Below, piece after piece: positions 24,475 through 33,873 of a stretch of 64,000 nt of DNA. Made by a program: the position numbers and the translations under genes. Numbering within the stretch: the first letter of the stretch is position 1; each line of letters opens with the position of its first letter. Under the pieces are notes generated by a model. It was not told the origin of the DNA. It worked only from the letters and a program-made list of their open reading frames with translations, and searched no databases. Source of the stretch: Corynebacterium humireducens NBRC 106098 = DSM 45392 (lineage in GTDB: Bacteria; Actinomycetota; Actinomycetes; Mycobacteriales; Mycobacteriaceae); contig NZ_CP005286.1 of NCBI RefSeq assembly GCF_000819445.1, positions 682,001 to 746,000 of the forward strand, read 5' to 3'.

Positions 24475-24495
24475 TTCGAAAACCCGGGAGCCCTC

Positions 24496-24924
24496 ATGTC
24501 GAACCAATGTGCTAAACCGTGGGGTATGAAACCACACCACACCATCATCGACACCATCCCACTCCCCGACGGCATCGCCGGCATCACCGACGGCACCACC
24601 ATCTGGCTCAACCCACGACTCACCGAAGCCGGCCGCCGCTGCACCCTCGCCCACGAACTCATCCACGTCGACCGCGGACTCCCACCACCAGGCCTAGAAG
24701 CCAAGGAAGAAACCAAGGTCGACAAAGCAACCGCACGCCAGCTCACCCCGGTCGAGCAACTTCTCGACGCCGTCATCTGGACCCACGGCGGCCACAACCA
24801 CACCACCCTCGCCTGGGAACTCAACCTCGACCTCCCCACCCTCCGAACCCGCCTCGACGTCGTCACCCCCGATGAGCTCCACCTCATCAACCACGCCCTC
24901 GCTGAACTCGAGCAGGTGCCCTGA
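24496..24924 (+). CDS. ImmA/IrrE-like zinc metallopeptidase
   Basis: The 142-residue protein has a HELIH zinc motif (CTLAHELIHVDRG) near residue 54, typical of ImmA/IrrE peptidases that cleave phage or ICE repressors. Lying just downstream of the repressor, it may be the induction switch. GGGAG lies 5 nt before ATG 24496; ATG 24526 is an alternative. It overlaps the integrase start by one base (TGATG). The C-terminal half is a small helical domain. Confidence 0.75.
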   Translation: MSNQCAKPWGMKPHHTIIDTIPLPDGIAGITDGTTIWLNPRLTEAGRRCTLAHELIHVDRGLPPPGLEAKEETKVDKATARQLTPVEQLLDAVIWTHGGHNHTTLAWELNLDLPTLRTRLDVVTPDELHLINHALAELEQVP

Positions 24925-26153
24925 TGGCCGGACGACCCCGCACCCCCATCGGCTCCTGGGGAGACATCCACGTCTTCACCACCCCCACCGGCGCCAAGGA
25001 AGCCCGCGCACGGTTCCGCGACGCCGACGGCAAACTCCGACGCGTCAGCGCCCGCGCACAATCCACCACCGCCGCCAAGCGCAAACTTCTCGACCGGCTC
25101 ACTGCCCGCACCGCCGCCACCGCCGCTAACACCGGAGGAATCTCACCCGACACCACCATCGCTGACCTGTGCACCTACTGGCTCGACCGCAAGGACCGCC
25201 TCCGCCCCCAGTCCAAGGATGACTACCGGCAAACCATCACCGGCACCATCACCCCTGCCATCGGCAGCATCACCGTCGCCGAAACCACACCCGGCCGCAT
25301 CGCCCGTTTCCTCGAAACCGTCAGCCCTGGCGTTCGTGCTCGCGCCCGCAGTATCCTCTCCCAGGCCTTCGCTCTTGCCATTTCCCACGACGCTATCCCC
25401 GACAACCCCGTGACCAAACTCCCCAAGGGGAAGCTCGTTCCTCGAAACATCGTCGTCCTCACCCCGGATGACCTCGTTGACCTCCGCCACGGCGTCCAGA
25501 AGTGGCAAGCAGGCCTCGTGGACGATAACGGAGCACCAAGCAAGCCTGATGGTCGTACCGCCGGCCGAGGGCACGACCTGCTGTCGTTCGTAGACATCCT
25601 CCTAGCCACCGGCTGCCGTCCTGGGGAAGTTGCCGCACTACGCTGGTGCGACATCGACTTCGACGCGGAGACCCCGACCGTCACGGTCAGTGCCACCATG
25701 GTTCGTACCAAGGGGCAAGGACTGTTCCGTCAGCCGTTCACCAAGGCTTCCGATGTCCGTCTCCTGGCGCTGCCCCCGTATGCGGTGCAGGTGCTGGCTG
25801 AGCTTCGCTCGAAGCAGCTCGACCCCGGTGACTCCACCCCGGTGTTCTGTACCGCAGTCGGTACTCACCGCGATCCTGACACCATCCGCAACCAGTGGCG
25901 CCGCGCGCGACAGGCGGCCGGCCGGGGCGACAACGAGAAGTTCAACTGGGTGGACTTCCGCGTGATGCGGCGAACCGTGGCCACGCTCATCGACGAGCTG
26001 TCCGGTGACAAGGACGCCGCCGCGCAGCTGGGGCATGCCTCTACCGCAATGACTCGGAAGCACTACATTGCTGCCCGGGCTGCCCAGGCACCGGATCTGA
26101 CGGACATCCTGGAACGATTTGCCGAAACGCGGTTACGCAAGAATGCGTCATAG
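24924..26153 (+). CDS. int: Tyrosine integrase
   Basis: The 409-residue phage integrase has an N-terminal arm-binding region (residues 1-60), a core-binding SAM-like domain (DTTIADLCTYWLDRKDRLRP) and the catalytic domain: Arg in ATGCRPGEVAALRW, a basic hairpin (FTKASDVRLL), LGHASTAMTRKHYI with His and the nucleophile Tyr. The box normally HxxR reads RVMR, so the first His is Arg. It ends 98 bp from the tRNA-Arg 3' end, its likely attachment site. Confidence 0.93.
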   Translation: MAGRPRTPIGSWGDIHVFTTPTGAKEARARFRDADGKLRRVSARAQSTTAAKRKLLDRLTARTAATAANTGGISPDTTIADLCTYWLDRKDRLRPQSKDDYRQTITGTITPAIGSITVAETTPGRIARFLETVSPGVRARARSILSQAFALAISHDAIPDNPVTKLPKGKLVPRNIVVLTPDDLVDLRHGVQKWQAGLVDDNGAPSKPDGRTAGRGHDLLSFVDILLATGCRPGEVAALRWCDIDFDAETPTVTVSATMVRTKGQGLFRQPFTKASDVRLLALPPYAVQVLAELRSKQLDPGDSTPVFCTAVGTHRDPDTIRNQWRRARQAAGRGDNEKFNWVDFRVMRRTVATLIDELSGDKDAAAQLGHASTAMTRKHYIAARAAQAPDLTDILERFAETRLRKNAS

Positions 26154-26214
26154 CTGGTCAGCAAAGTGGTGGATAAGTGGTGCACAGTGTCACATCGGGT
26201 CGAACTTAAACAAG

Positions 26215-26244
26215 AAAAAACCCCGCTGACCAGCGTCAACGGGG
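26215..26244 (-). terminator. Terminator downstream of tRNA-Arg
   Basis: On the minus strand a 10-bp stem (26235-26244 with 26221-26230, one G-U pair) with a 4-nt loop is followed by six T (26215-26220). It lies 8 bases past the tRNA 3' end and ends that transcript. Confidence 0.85.
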
Positions 26245-26251
26245 GTCTCGG

Positions 26252-26324
26252 CGCCCCTGAGAGGAATCGAACCTCCGACACCCGCTTTAGGAGAGCGGTG
26301 CTCTATCCACTGAGCTACAGAGGC
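26252..26324 (-). tRNA. tRNA-Arg (anticodon CCT)
   Basis: A 73-nt tRNA on the minus strand: acceptor GCCTCTG pairs with CAGGGGC, the D arm holds GCTCAGTGGATAGAGC, the anticodon loop is CTCCTAA (anticodon CCT) and the T arm contains GGTTCGATTCC. CCA is not encoded. Its 3' end faces the integrase, so it is the probable attB; the gene is intact after integration. Confidence 0.95.
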
Positions 26325-26450
26325 AGGGCAGGTTGGGAACGTGATGTTCACCAAAGGTGAGGGTACCGTACATGGGCGGAGTGTTGGAAACCGGGGCGGG
26401 CCAACTATCCTGGAAGGGAACGTATTATTCCTGCCAGAAAGGACCACGCC

Positions 26451-26729
26451 GTGGCCCAGAACCAGCCGACCTTCATCGACGTCCAGCGACGGGACATCGT
26501 CGCCGAGATCGTGACCAAGGATGGTGTCCCGGTGCTGTCCATCGACAAGCAGGTGCCGGGCGGCTCCTCGAAGCGGCTGCTGCTGCTCAACAAGGTTGAC
26601 GCGAAGCAGCTTTCCGACGTCCTCGACCACTACCTCAAGCAGGTCTACTCCCTGGAGCTCGCCGGCCTCAACGCCTCCCTGTCCCCGGAGGACATGGTCG
26701 CCCTCTTCGGTGAGGAGGACGAGGACTAG
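26451..26729 (+). CDS. Conserved hypothetical protein (92 residues)
   Basis: A small acidic protein starting MAQNQPTFIDVQRRDIVAE (GTG 26451, with AGAAAGGA upstream). No domain is recognised; strands at the start and a helix with DAKQLSDVLDHYLKQ suggest a compact alpha/beta fold. It converges with mrx1, the two stops overlapping by 4 bases. It is the first chromosomal gene right of the tRNA. Confidence 0.75.
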   Translation: MAQNQPTFIDVQRRDIVAEIVTKDGVPVLSIDKQVPGGSSKRLLLLNKVDAKQLSDVLDHYLKQVYSLELAGLNASLSPEDMVALFGEEDED

Positions 26730-26980
26730 GAGCTGAGCTCCTCGAGCTTGCGGCGCACGGCGGCGGCCTCCGGGTTGGTGGCGTGCGTGCCGTCGGAGTA
26801 CCGCACGGTCGGCACGACGCGGTTGCCGTCGTTGACCGACTCGACCCAGGCGGCGGCATCGGCGTCGAGTTCGACGTCGATGAGCTCATAGGGGGTCTCG
26901 GTGCGGTCGAGGCGCTTCTGCAGGTTGATGCAGTAGGGGCACCAGGTCGTCGCGTAGATGGTCACGTGGTTCTCGGCCAT
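26726..26980 (-). CDS. mrx1: Mycoredoxin (glutaredoxin-like, CPYC)
   Basis: The 84-residue protein starts MAENHVTIYATTWCPYC and has a thioredoxin fold with the CPYC redox pair, a cis-Pro segment (RVVPTVRYSDG) and a C-terminal helix. Mycoredoxin reduces mixed disulfides between proteins and mycothiol in actinobacteria. It is the last gene of the cysQ-thyA-folA-mrx1 run, an order I associate with corynebacteria. ATG 26980 starts 1 nt after the folA stop; the longer frame to 27037 lies inside folA. Confidence 0.88.
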   Translation of the reverse strand: MAENHVTIYATTWCPYCINLQKRLDRTETPYELIDVELDADAAAWVESVNDGNRVVPTVRYSDGTHATNPEAAAVRRKLEELSS

Positions 26981-26981
26981 G

Positions 26982-27521
26982 TCAGGCTGCTTCCTTTCTC
27001 TCGTACCGCAGGAAACGGTAGCGCAGGGGAAGATCACTGGGCTGGTCGTCCAGGATCAGGCGTCCATTGTCGGACACGAGCCAGTCCGTGTCGGACACCA
27101 GCCCGAAGTTGTGGGGGATCTCGGGGGCGTACACGGCACGGTCGCCCAGCGCGTCGCCCAGCTGCACGCCGATGAGGGTCACCTCGAGGACGTCACAGTC
27201 CTCGATCGTCGCGGCGTACACCTGGCCGCCGCCCATGATCCATGCCTCGGGGGCGTCGATAAGCGGGATCTCGGAGACCACCGTGCCGCCGGCCGACCAG
27301 TCGCCGGGGGAGCGGGTGCTGAGGATGAGGTTCTCGCGCTGCGGCAGCGGACGGAACCTCTCCGGCAGGCTCAGCCAGGTACGGCGACCCATGATGACGG
27401 GGTGGCCGCTGGTGACCTCCCGGAAATGCGCGAGATCCTCCGGCACGTGCCAGGGCATGCCGGCGCCGTCGCCGATGATGCCGTCGAGGGACTGCGCCCA
27501 GATGGCGCCCAGCACCGCCAT
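26982..27521 (-). CDS. folA: Dihydrofolate reductase
   Basis: The 179-residue enzyme reduces dihydrofolate to tetrahydrofolate with NADPH, restoring the cofactor consumed by thymidylate synthase. It shows AIWAQSLDGIIGDGAGMPW, with the catalytic acidic residue in MPWHVPEDLAHF, the NADPH motif GRRTWLSLP and the glycine-rich WIMGGGQVYA. Its ATG overlaps the thyA stop (TGATG), the classical thyA-folA coupling. Confidence 0.95.
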   Translation of the reverse strand: MAVLGAIWAQSLDGIIGDGAGMPWHVPEDLAHFREVTSGHPVIMGRRTWLSLPERFRPLPQRENLILSTRSPGDWSAGGTVVSEIPLIDAPEAWIMGGGQVYAATIEDCDVLEVTLIGVQLGDALGDRAVYAPEIPHNFGLVSDTDWLVSDNGRLILDDQPSDLPLRYRFLRYERKEAA

Positions 27522-28327
27522 CAGACGGACACCCGGCCCCTGATGACGGGGTGCGGGTCGTAGCCGACGACCTCGACGTCCCCGAAGGTGTACTCCGTGA
27601 TGCCCGCCGCCTTGCGCAGGTTGAGCTGCGGGTAGGGGCGCGGCTCGCGGGAGAGCTGCTCACGCACCTGGTCCAGGTGGTCGTTGTAGATGTGGCAGTC
27701 GCCGCCCGTCCAGATGAGCTCGCCGACCTCCAGGTCCGCCTGCTGCGCGAACATGTGCGCCAGCAGCGCGTAGGAGGCGATGTTGAAGGGCACGCCCAGG
27801 AACATGTCGGCCGAACGCTGGTAGACCTGCAGCGACAGGCGGCCGTCGACGACGTAGAGCTGGAACAGCAGGTGGCAGGGGAGCAGCGCCATCTCGTCGA
27901 GCTCCGAGACGTTCCATGCGGAGACGACGTTGCGACGCGAGTCCGGGTTCTCCCGCAGCATCGTCAACGCCTGCTCGATCTGGTCGATGTGGGAGCCGTC
28001 CGGCGTCGGCCAGGAACGCCACTGCACGCCGTAGACGGGACCCAGCTCGCCGTTCTCGTCGGCCCACTCGTTCCAGATGCGGATGTTGTTGTCCTGCAGC
28101 CACGTCACGTTGGAGTCGCCGCGCAGGAACCACAGCAGCTCACCGACGACGGAGTGCAGGTGCACCTTCTTCGTCGTGAGCAGCGGGTAGGAGTCCGCCA
28201 GGTTGTAGCGGAGCTGACGGCCGAACACACTGAGGGTGCCCGTGCCGGTGCGGTCACCCTTCGGGGCACCCTCCTCGAGGATCTCCCGGAGGAGGTCCTC
28301 GTAGGGCGTGGGAATCGAAGCGCTCAT
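27521..28327 (-). CDS. thyA: Thymidylate synthase
   Basis: A 268-residue ThyA that makes dTMP from dUMP with methylene-tetrahydrofolate. Clear markers are [13 protein letters not shown], the catalytic Cys in [28 protein letters not shown] and the C-terminal [11 protein letters not shown] 28327 is chosen for normal family length; the longer frame into cysQ is rejected. It is followed without a gap by folA. Confidence 0.96.
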   Translation of the reverse strand: MSASIPTPYEDLLREILEEGAPKGDRTGTGTLSVFGRQLRYNLADSYPLLTTKKVHLHSVVGELLWFLRGDSNVTWLQDNNIRIWNEWADENGELGPVYGVQWRSWPTPDGSHIDQIEQALTMLRENPDSRRNVVSAWNVSELDEMALLPCHLLFQLYVVDGRLSLQVYQRSADMFLGVPFNIASYALLAHMFAQQADLEVGELIWTGGDCHIYNDHLDQVREQLSREPRPYPQLNLRKAAGITEYTFGDVEVVGYDPHPVIRGRVSV

Positions 28328-28371
28328 GGACGCCACGATACTCAACTTGCGGGTGTCCGAGGCCACCGCCT

Positions 28372-29130
28372 CTAGTAGTGGCCGTTGTCCCGGAAGTACT
28401 CCGCCGCCATGGTGAGGATCTCGTCCTTGAGCTCCGGACGGCAGATGACGATGTCCGGCATGTAGGTGTCCTTGTTGTTGTAGGTCAGCTCCGAGCCGTC
28501 GAGACGCGAGCAGTGCAGACCGGCCGCCGTGGCGACGCCCACCGGCGCGGCGGAGTCCCACTCGTACTGGCCGCCGGCGTGGATGTACGCGTCGTAGTCA
28601 CCCAGCAGGACGTGCATGGCCTTGGCGCCGGCGGAGCCGATCGCGGCGGTCTGGAAACCCAGACGGTCGGCGATGCGCAGCGCCACCGCCGGCGGGCGGT
28701 TGTGCGAGATCGCGATCTTGCGGGAGAAGGGGCCCGTCACCGCCCGGGACTCGTCACTGCTGAACACCACACCCAGGTCCGGCAGGCCCACCGCGGCGTG
28801 AGTGGGGAAACCGTTCTCCACGAGAGCGACGTGCACGGCCCAGTCCTGGCGGCCCGTGGCGAACTCCTTAGTGCCGTCGAGCGGGTCGACGATCCAGACG
28901 CGGTCCTTCTCCAGGCGGGCGGGGCTGTCCGCCATCTCCTCGGAGAGGAAGCCGTCCTCCGGGCGGTGCTGCTCGAGCACCCGGGCGATCCAGTTCTGGG
29001 CGAGGTCGTCGCCTGCATCGCCGAGGCTGCGGCCACGCAGGGCACCAACATTGCGGACGCCCTTGAGGATCTCTCCCGTCCCCTGTGCGATCAGGCGGGT
29101 GAGGCGGGCATCGTCGAGATGAGCAGTCAT
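28372..29130 (-). CDS. cysQ: 3'(2'),5'-bisphosphate nucleotidase, CysQ-like
   Basis: The 252-residue inositol-monophosphatase-fold enzyme probably hydrolyses 3'-phosphoadenosine 5'-phosphate in sulfur metabolism. It has the metal-binding [15 protein letters not shown], the upstream acidic FLSEEMADS and the later [19 protein letters not shown] 29130 gives the usual family length. It diverges from lhr with 34 bp between starts and is followed after 44 bp by thyA, probably in one operon. Confidence 0.88.
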   Translation of the reverse strand: MTAHLDDARLTRLIAQGTGEILKGVRNVGALRGRSLGDAGDDLAQNWIARVLEQHRPEDGFLSEEMADSPARLEKDRVWIVDPLDGTKEFATGRQDWAVHVALVENGFPTHAAVGLPDLGVVFSSDESRAVTGPFSRKIAISHNRPPAVALRIADRLGFQTAAIGSAGAKAMHVLLGDYDAYIHAGGQYEWDSAAPVGVATAAGLHCSRLDGSELTYNNKDTYMPDIVICRPELKDEILTMAAEYFRDNGHY

Positions 29131-29164
29131 GCAGAAAAGAATACCGCGCGGGTTAGAGTTGGGC

Positions 29165-32100
29165 ATGACCAGAAGCATCCTCGACCGGTTCCGCCCGCAG
29201 GTGGCCACCTGGTTCGAGGAGGTCTTCGCCGCCCCCACCCCCGTTCAGGAGGCCGCCTGGGAGGCGATCTCGGCGGGGGACCACGCGCTCGTCGTCGCCC
29301 CGACAGGCTCCGGCAAAACGCTCGCCGCGTTCCTCTGGGCACTGAACAACCTGGTGGAACGGGAGGGGCAGCTGGCGTTGCCGGTGGGAGCGTCGGAGAG
29401 CGACGGCGAACGGGGCGTGCGGGTGCTCTACATCTCGCCGCTCAAGGCGCTCGGCGTCGACGTGGAGAACAACCTCCGCGCCCCGCTGACGGGCATCTCC
29501 CGGGTGGCGCAGCGCCTCGGGCTGGATGTGCCGAACATCACCGTCGGGGTGCGCTCCGGGGACACCTCGCCGGCGGAGCGGGCGCGGCAGGTACGCAGGC
29601 CGCCGGACATCCTCATCACGACGCCCGAGTCCGCCTACCTCATGCTCACGTCGAAGGCCGCGGGCATCCTGCAGAACGTCGACACCGTCATCATCGACGA
29701 GATCCACGCCCTCGCCGGCACGAAACGCGGCGTCCACCTCGCCCTCAGCCTCGAGAGGCTGGCGCGGCTGGCCGGCGACTTCCAGCGCATCGGCCTCTCC
29801 GCGACCGTCCGGCCCCTGGCGACCGTCGCCGACTTCCTCGGCGGCGACCGGCCCGTGGAGATCATCGCCCCGCCCGCCTCCAAGGAATGGGAGCTCGGCG
29901 TGCACGTCGGCGTCGAGGACATGTCCGACCTGCCGGTCCCCGAGGCGGGCTCGACGATCGGGGAGGCGACCATCGACGACCGGCTGGGCCTCAGCGCCCC
30001 CGAGGAGTCCGTCGAGGCCGCGCTTCCGCAGCAGCGGTCCATCTGGCCGTACATCGAGCAGGACATCTACACGCAGGTCATGGAGCACCGTTCGACGCTG
30101 GTGTTCGTCAACTCACGACGCACCGCCGAACGCCTCACCAGCCGCCTCAACGAGCTCTACGCCCGGGAGCACGACCCCGAGTCTCTGGCCCCGCCGCTGC
30201 GGCGCGACCCCGCGCAGGTGATGAAGTCCGTCGACACCGCCGGGGCCGCCCCACCCGTCATCGCGCGGGCCCACCACGGCTCCGTGTCCAAGGACGAACG
30301 CGCCCTCACGGAGCAGATGCTCAAGGAGGGTGCGCTCCGGGCGGTGGTCGCCACCAGCTCCCTGGAACTGGGCATCGACATGGGCGCGGTGGAACTCGTC
30401 GTGCAGGTCGAGTCCCCGCCGTCGGTGGCGTCCGGTCTGCAGCGCGTCGGGCGCGCCGGGCACTCCGTCGGCGCGGTCAGCCACGGCACCTTCTACCCGA
30501 AGCACCGCTCCGACCTCGTGCAGTCGGCCGTGACGGTCGCCCGCATGCGGGAGGGGCTCATCGAGGAGCTCCACGTCCCGGCCAACCCGCTGGACGTGCT
30601 CGCCCAGCAGACGGTGGCGGCCGTCGCGGCGGAGTCGCTGCGGGGCCGGGACCTCGACGTGGAGGAGTGGTACGCCACCGTCCGCCGGGCCCGCCCCTAC
30701 CGGGATCTGGCACGTGACGTCTTCGACGCGGTCATCGACCTGGTGAGCGGCGTGTACCCGTCGACGGACTTCGCCGAGCTGCGGCCCCGCGTCATCTTCG
30801 ACCGGATCACCGGCCGGCTGTCCGCCCGCCCCGGGGCGCAGCGCGTCGCCGTGATCTCCGGCGGCACCATCCCGGACCGCGGGATGTTCGGCGTCTTCCT
30901 CGTGGGCGGGGAGGGGGCGCCCCGGCGCGTCGGCGAGCTCGACGAGGAGATGGTCTACGAGTCCCGCGTCGGCGACGTGTTCACCCTCGGTGCCTCCAGC
31001 TGGCGCATCGAGGACATCACCCGCGACCAGGTGCTCGTCAGCCCCGCGCCGGGACACACCGGCCGCCTGCCCTTCTGGACCGGCGACTCCGCGGGCCGTC
31101 CCTACGAACTCGGCCTCGCCCTCGGCGCCTACCGACGCGACGTCCACGCCGACCCCACCCGCATCCGCGACCTCGACGACCACGCCCGCGACAACCTCCT
31201 CGCCTTCCTCGCGGAGCAGGAGGAGGCCACCGGAGTCCTCCCCGACGAGAGGACCCTCGTCCTCGAGCGTTTCCGCGACGAACTGGGGGACTGGCGCGTC
31301 CTCCTCCACGCCCCCTTCGGCCGCGGCGTCAACGCCGCCTGGGCTCTCGCCGTCGGGGCGCGGATCGCCGAACACACCGGCATGGACGCCCAGGCCGTCG
31401 CCGGTGACGACGGCATCATCCTGCGCCTGCCCGAGGGCGAGTCCGACCCCGACGCCTCCCTCTTCCTCTTCGACGCCGACGACATCGGGGAGGTGGTCAC
31501 CCGGGAGGTCGGCAACTCCGCCCTCTTCGCCTCCCGCTTCCGCGAGTGCGCCGCCCGCGCACTGCTCCTGCCCCGCCGGCACCCCGGCAAACGCGCCCCC
31601 CTGTGGCAGCAGCGCCAGCGGGCGGCGCAGCTTCTCGACGTCGCCCGGAAGTACCCCAGCTTCCCGATCATCCTGGAGACCGTCCGCGAGTGCCTCCAGG
31701 ACGTCTACGACCTGCCCGCCCTCACCGAGGTGTGCCGCGACCTGGCGACCCGCCGGATCCGCATCTCCGAGGTCACCACCGACCAGCCCAGCCCCTTCGC
31801 CTCCTCGCTGCTGTTCAACTACACGGGCGCCTTCATGTACGAGGGCGACAGCCCGCTGGCCGAGAAACGCGCCGCCGCCCTGGCCCTCGACCCGGCGCTG
31901 CTGGCCAAGCTGCTCGGCACGGTGGAGCTGCGGGAACTGCTCGACCCGGAGATCATCGCCGAGGTCCACGAGCAGCTGCGGCGGCCCCCGCGGACGCCGG
32001 AGGAGCTGGCCGACGCCCTGCGCCGCCTCGGCCCGCTGCCCCTCGACGAGATCCCCGTCCCCTGGGACAGCCTCGGCGACCGCGTCATGGAGGTCCGCAT

Positions 32101-33730
32101 CGGCGGCCGCCCCCACCTCGCGCAGACCCTCGACGCCCCACTGCTCCGCGACGGCCTGGGCATCCCCGTGCCACCCGGCGTGCCCGCCCAGGTGGAGACC
32201 ATCGTCGACGCCCTCGACCAGCTCGTCTCCCGGTGGGCGCGCACCCGCGGCCCCTTCGTCCTCCGCGACCTCGCCGACGCCTTCGGGCTCGCCGTCAGCG
32301 CCGCCCACTCCGCCCTGCAACCCCTGCTTGCCGACGCCCGCCTCATCGACGGCCACTTCCGCCAGGGCATCGACGACCGGGAGTACTGCGCCGCCGACGT
32401 GCTCTCCGTCATCCGCCGCCGCTCCCTCGCCGCCGCCCGCGCCGCCACCCGCCCCGTCATCGGGGCGACCTACGCGCGTTTCCTCGTCGACTGGCACCAG
32501 ATCGACGGGCCTCTCCGGGGCGCCGACGGCGTGTTCAACGTCCTCGAGCAGCTCGCCGGGGTGCGGCTGCCCGCGAGTGCCTGGGAGACCCTCGTCCTGC
32601 CCTCCCGGGTCCGCGACTACGACCCGCTCCACCTTGACGAGCTCACCGCCAACGGCGAGATCCTCATCGTCGGGGCGGGCACCGCCGCCGCCCGCGACCC
32701 CTGGCTCATGCTCCTGCCCGCCGACATCGCCGCCGACCTCGTGCCCCACGTCGAGGCGGAGGGACTGACCTTCATCCAGGAGCAGGTCATGGAGGTCCTC
32801 CGCTGGGGTGGCGGCTTCCTCTTCGCCGACCTGCAACGCGCACTCACCGACCTGGTCACCGCCGCCGAACTGCGGGAGGCGATCTGGGGACTCGTCGACG
32901 CGGGGCTCGTCAGCCCCGACGGCTTCGGCCCCGTCCGGGCGCGCCTGGCCACCACCGGCGGCACCACCGCCCACCGGGCCCGCCGCCGCCCCAACCGCTC
33001 CCGGCTGCGCTCGGGGCCGCCCCTCGACATGGGCGGACGCTGGGCCCTCACCGTGCCACCCAGCCAGGACGCCACCACCCGCTCCGTCGTCCAGGGGGAG
33101 ACCTGGCTCGACCGCTACGGCGTGGTCACCCGCGGCAGCGTCGTCGCCGAGGAGGTCCTCGGCGGCTTCGCCCTCGCCTACAAGGTGCTCAGCGGATTCG
33201 AGGAGTCCGGCAAGGCCCTGCGCGGCTACTTCATCGAGGGACTCGGCGCGGCCCAGTTCTCCACGCCGGCGGTCATCGACCGGCTCCGCGGCCTCGACGG
33301 TGACGGCCTGCCCCCGGACCTCCACGACCCGCAGCTCCACGTCCTCGCCGCTGCCGACCCCGCCAACCCCTACGGCGCGGCGCTGCCCTGGCCGGAGACC
33401 GGCCCCTCCCGCGCCGCCGGCGCCATGGTCGTGCTTGCCGACGGCGTCCTCCTCGCCCACCTCACCCGCGGCGGCCGCACCCTCACCGTCTTCGCCGAGG
33501 ACCACCTCGACCTCGTCGTCAGGGCGCTGAGCAGCCACAACATCACCGTCGAGAAGCTCAACGGCCAACCGGTCTTCGACTCCCCGCTGCTGGGGGCGTT
33601 GCGGGAGGCGGGGGCGTCGATAAGCCCGCGGGGAGCGCGCATCGGCGGACGCGCCGCACCTCCCCGTACCCCCGTGAGGGGGCGGCGTGTGACGGACGTG
33701 ATCGGGGAGATCAGCTTCGACGACGAATAG
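29165..33730 (+). CDS. lhr: Large DNA helicase Lhr
   Basis: A 1521-residue superfamily 2 helicase of the Lhr type. The N-terminal core has VVAPTGSGKTLAAFLWAL (Walker A), VIIDEIHALAGTKRGVH (DEIH box), GLSATVRPL and the motif VI segment SVASGLQRVGRAGHSVG; a winged helix and a long C-terminal region follow, as in full-length mycobacterial Lhr. It translocates 3'-5' and unwinds RNA:DNA hybrids in mutagen-damage repair. ATG 29165 follows a TAGAGT -10 at 29153-29158, so the mRNA may be leaderless. nei2 lies downstream, as in M. tuberculosis. Confidence 0.95.
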   Translation: MTRSILDRFRPQVATWFEEVFAAPTPVQEAAWEAISAGDHALVVAPTGSGKTLAAFLWALNNLVEREGQLALPVGASESDGERGVRVLYISPLKALGVDVENNLRAPLTGISRVAQRLGLDVPNITVGVRSGDTSPAERARQVRRPPDILITTPESAYLMLTSKAAGILQNVDTVIIDEIHALAGTKRGVHLALSLERLARLAGDFQRIGLSATVRPLATVADFLGGDRPVEIIAPPASKEWELGVHVGVEDMSDLPVPEAGSTIGEATIDDRLGLSAPEESVEAALPQQRSIWPYIEQDIYTQVMEHRSTLVFVNSRRTAERLTSRLNELYAREHDPESLAPPLRRDPAQVMKSVDTAGAAPPVIARAHHGSVSKDERALTEQMLKEGALRAVVATSSLELGIDMGAVELVVQVESPPSVASGLQRVGRAGHSVGAVSHGTFYPKHRSDLVQSAVTVARMREGLIEELHVPANPLDVLAQQTVAAVAAESLRGRDLDVEEWYATVRRARPYRDLARDVFDAVIDLVSGVYPSTDFAELRPRVIFDRITGRLSARPGAQRVAVISGGTIPDRGMFGVFLVGGEGAPRRVGELDEEMVYESRVGDVFTLGASSWRIEDITRDQVLVSPAPGHTGRLPFWTGDSAGRPYELGLALGAYRRDVHADPTRIRDLDDHARDNLLAFLAEQEEATGVLPDERTLVLERFRDELGDWRVLLHAPFGRGVNAAWALAVGARIAEHTGMDAQAVAGDDGIILRLPEGESDPDASLFLFDADDIGEVVTREVGNSALFASRFRECAARALLLPRRHPGKRAPLWQQRQRAAQLLDVARKYPSFPIILETVRECLQDVYDLPALTEVCRDLATRRIRISEVTTDQPSPFASSLLFNYTGAFMYEGDSPLAEKRAAALALDPALLAKLLGTVELRELLDPEIIAEVHEQLRRPPRTPEELADALRRLGPLPLDEIPVPWDSLGDRVMEVRIGGRPHLAQTLDAPLLRDGLGIPVPPGVPAQVETIVDALDQLVSRWARTRGPFVLRDLADAFGLAVSAAHSALQPLLADARLIDGHFRQGIDDREYCAADVLSVIRRRSLAAARAATRPVIGATYARFLVDWHQIDGPLRGADGVFNVLEQLAGVRLPASAWETLVLPSRVRDYDPLHLDELTANGEILIVGAGTAAARDPWLMLLPADIAADLVPHVEAEGLTFIQEQVMEVLRWGGGFLFADLQRALTDLVTAAELREAIWGLVDAGLVSPDGFGPVRARLATTGGTTAHRARRRPNRSRLRSGPPLDMGGRWALTVPPSQDATTRSVVQGETWLDRYGVVTRGSVVAEEVLGGFALAYKVLSGFEESGKALRGYFIEGLGAAQFSTPAVIDRLRGLDGDGLPPDLHDPQLHVLAAADPANPYGAALPWPETGPSRAAGAMVVLADGVLLAHLTRGGRTLTVFAEDHLDLVVRALSSHNITVEKLNGQPVFDSPLLGALREAGASISPRGARIGGRAAPPRTPVRGRRVTDVIGEISFDDE

Positions 33731-33826
33731 ATGCAGCTGGTGTGACCCCGCCCACTGAACTGGGCAGAGTTACACCGGTGTCGGACGGCGCCGTTCCCCA
33801 TACTTTCCCCGGGGGGATTACCCTCT

Positions 33827-33856
33827 GCGGGGCGCGGCCGGGGGACCGCGCCCCGC
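33827..33856 (+). other. GC-rich hairpin before nei2
   Basis: GCGGGGCGCGG (33827-33837) and CCGCGCCCCGC (33846-33856) form a perfect 11-bp stem with an 8-nt loop. There is no T-run. A TAGCGT -10-like hexamer at 33862-33867 follows. It may end lhr transcription weakly or be chance in GC-rich DNA. Confidence 0.4.
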
Positions 33857-33873
33857 GGCTGTAGCGTGGAGGA

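Larger units (their letters stand above)
1..26260. mobile_element. Prophage, right part (left end outside window)
   Basis: Capsid, MuF-protease, portal, terminase, SSB, RusA, replication initiator, RecT, YqaJ exonuclease, Cro-like protein, repressor and tyrosine integrase occur in one block that ends at a tRNA-Arg gene. The layout is that of a temperate siphovirus: early and late genes read leftwards from a divergent immunity region near 23.9 kb, with repressor and integrase reading rightwards. Tail and lysis genes are not seen and should lie left of position 1. The exact right attachment core is not defined because its partner copy is outside the window; it most likely lies in the 3' part of the tRNA. 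The terminase is broken, so the element is probably defective. Confidence 0.93.

Noticed and set aside
28378..33568. Very long open frames antisense to cysQ and lhr (up to 1151 residues)
   Set aside because: They are GC-rich shadows of the real genes, with Arg/Ala/Gly/Val-biased composition and no motif, while the sense frames have clear helicase and phosphatase motifs.
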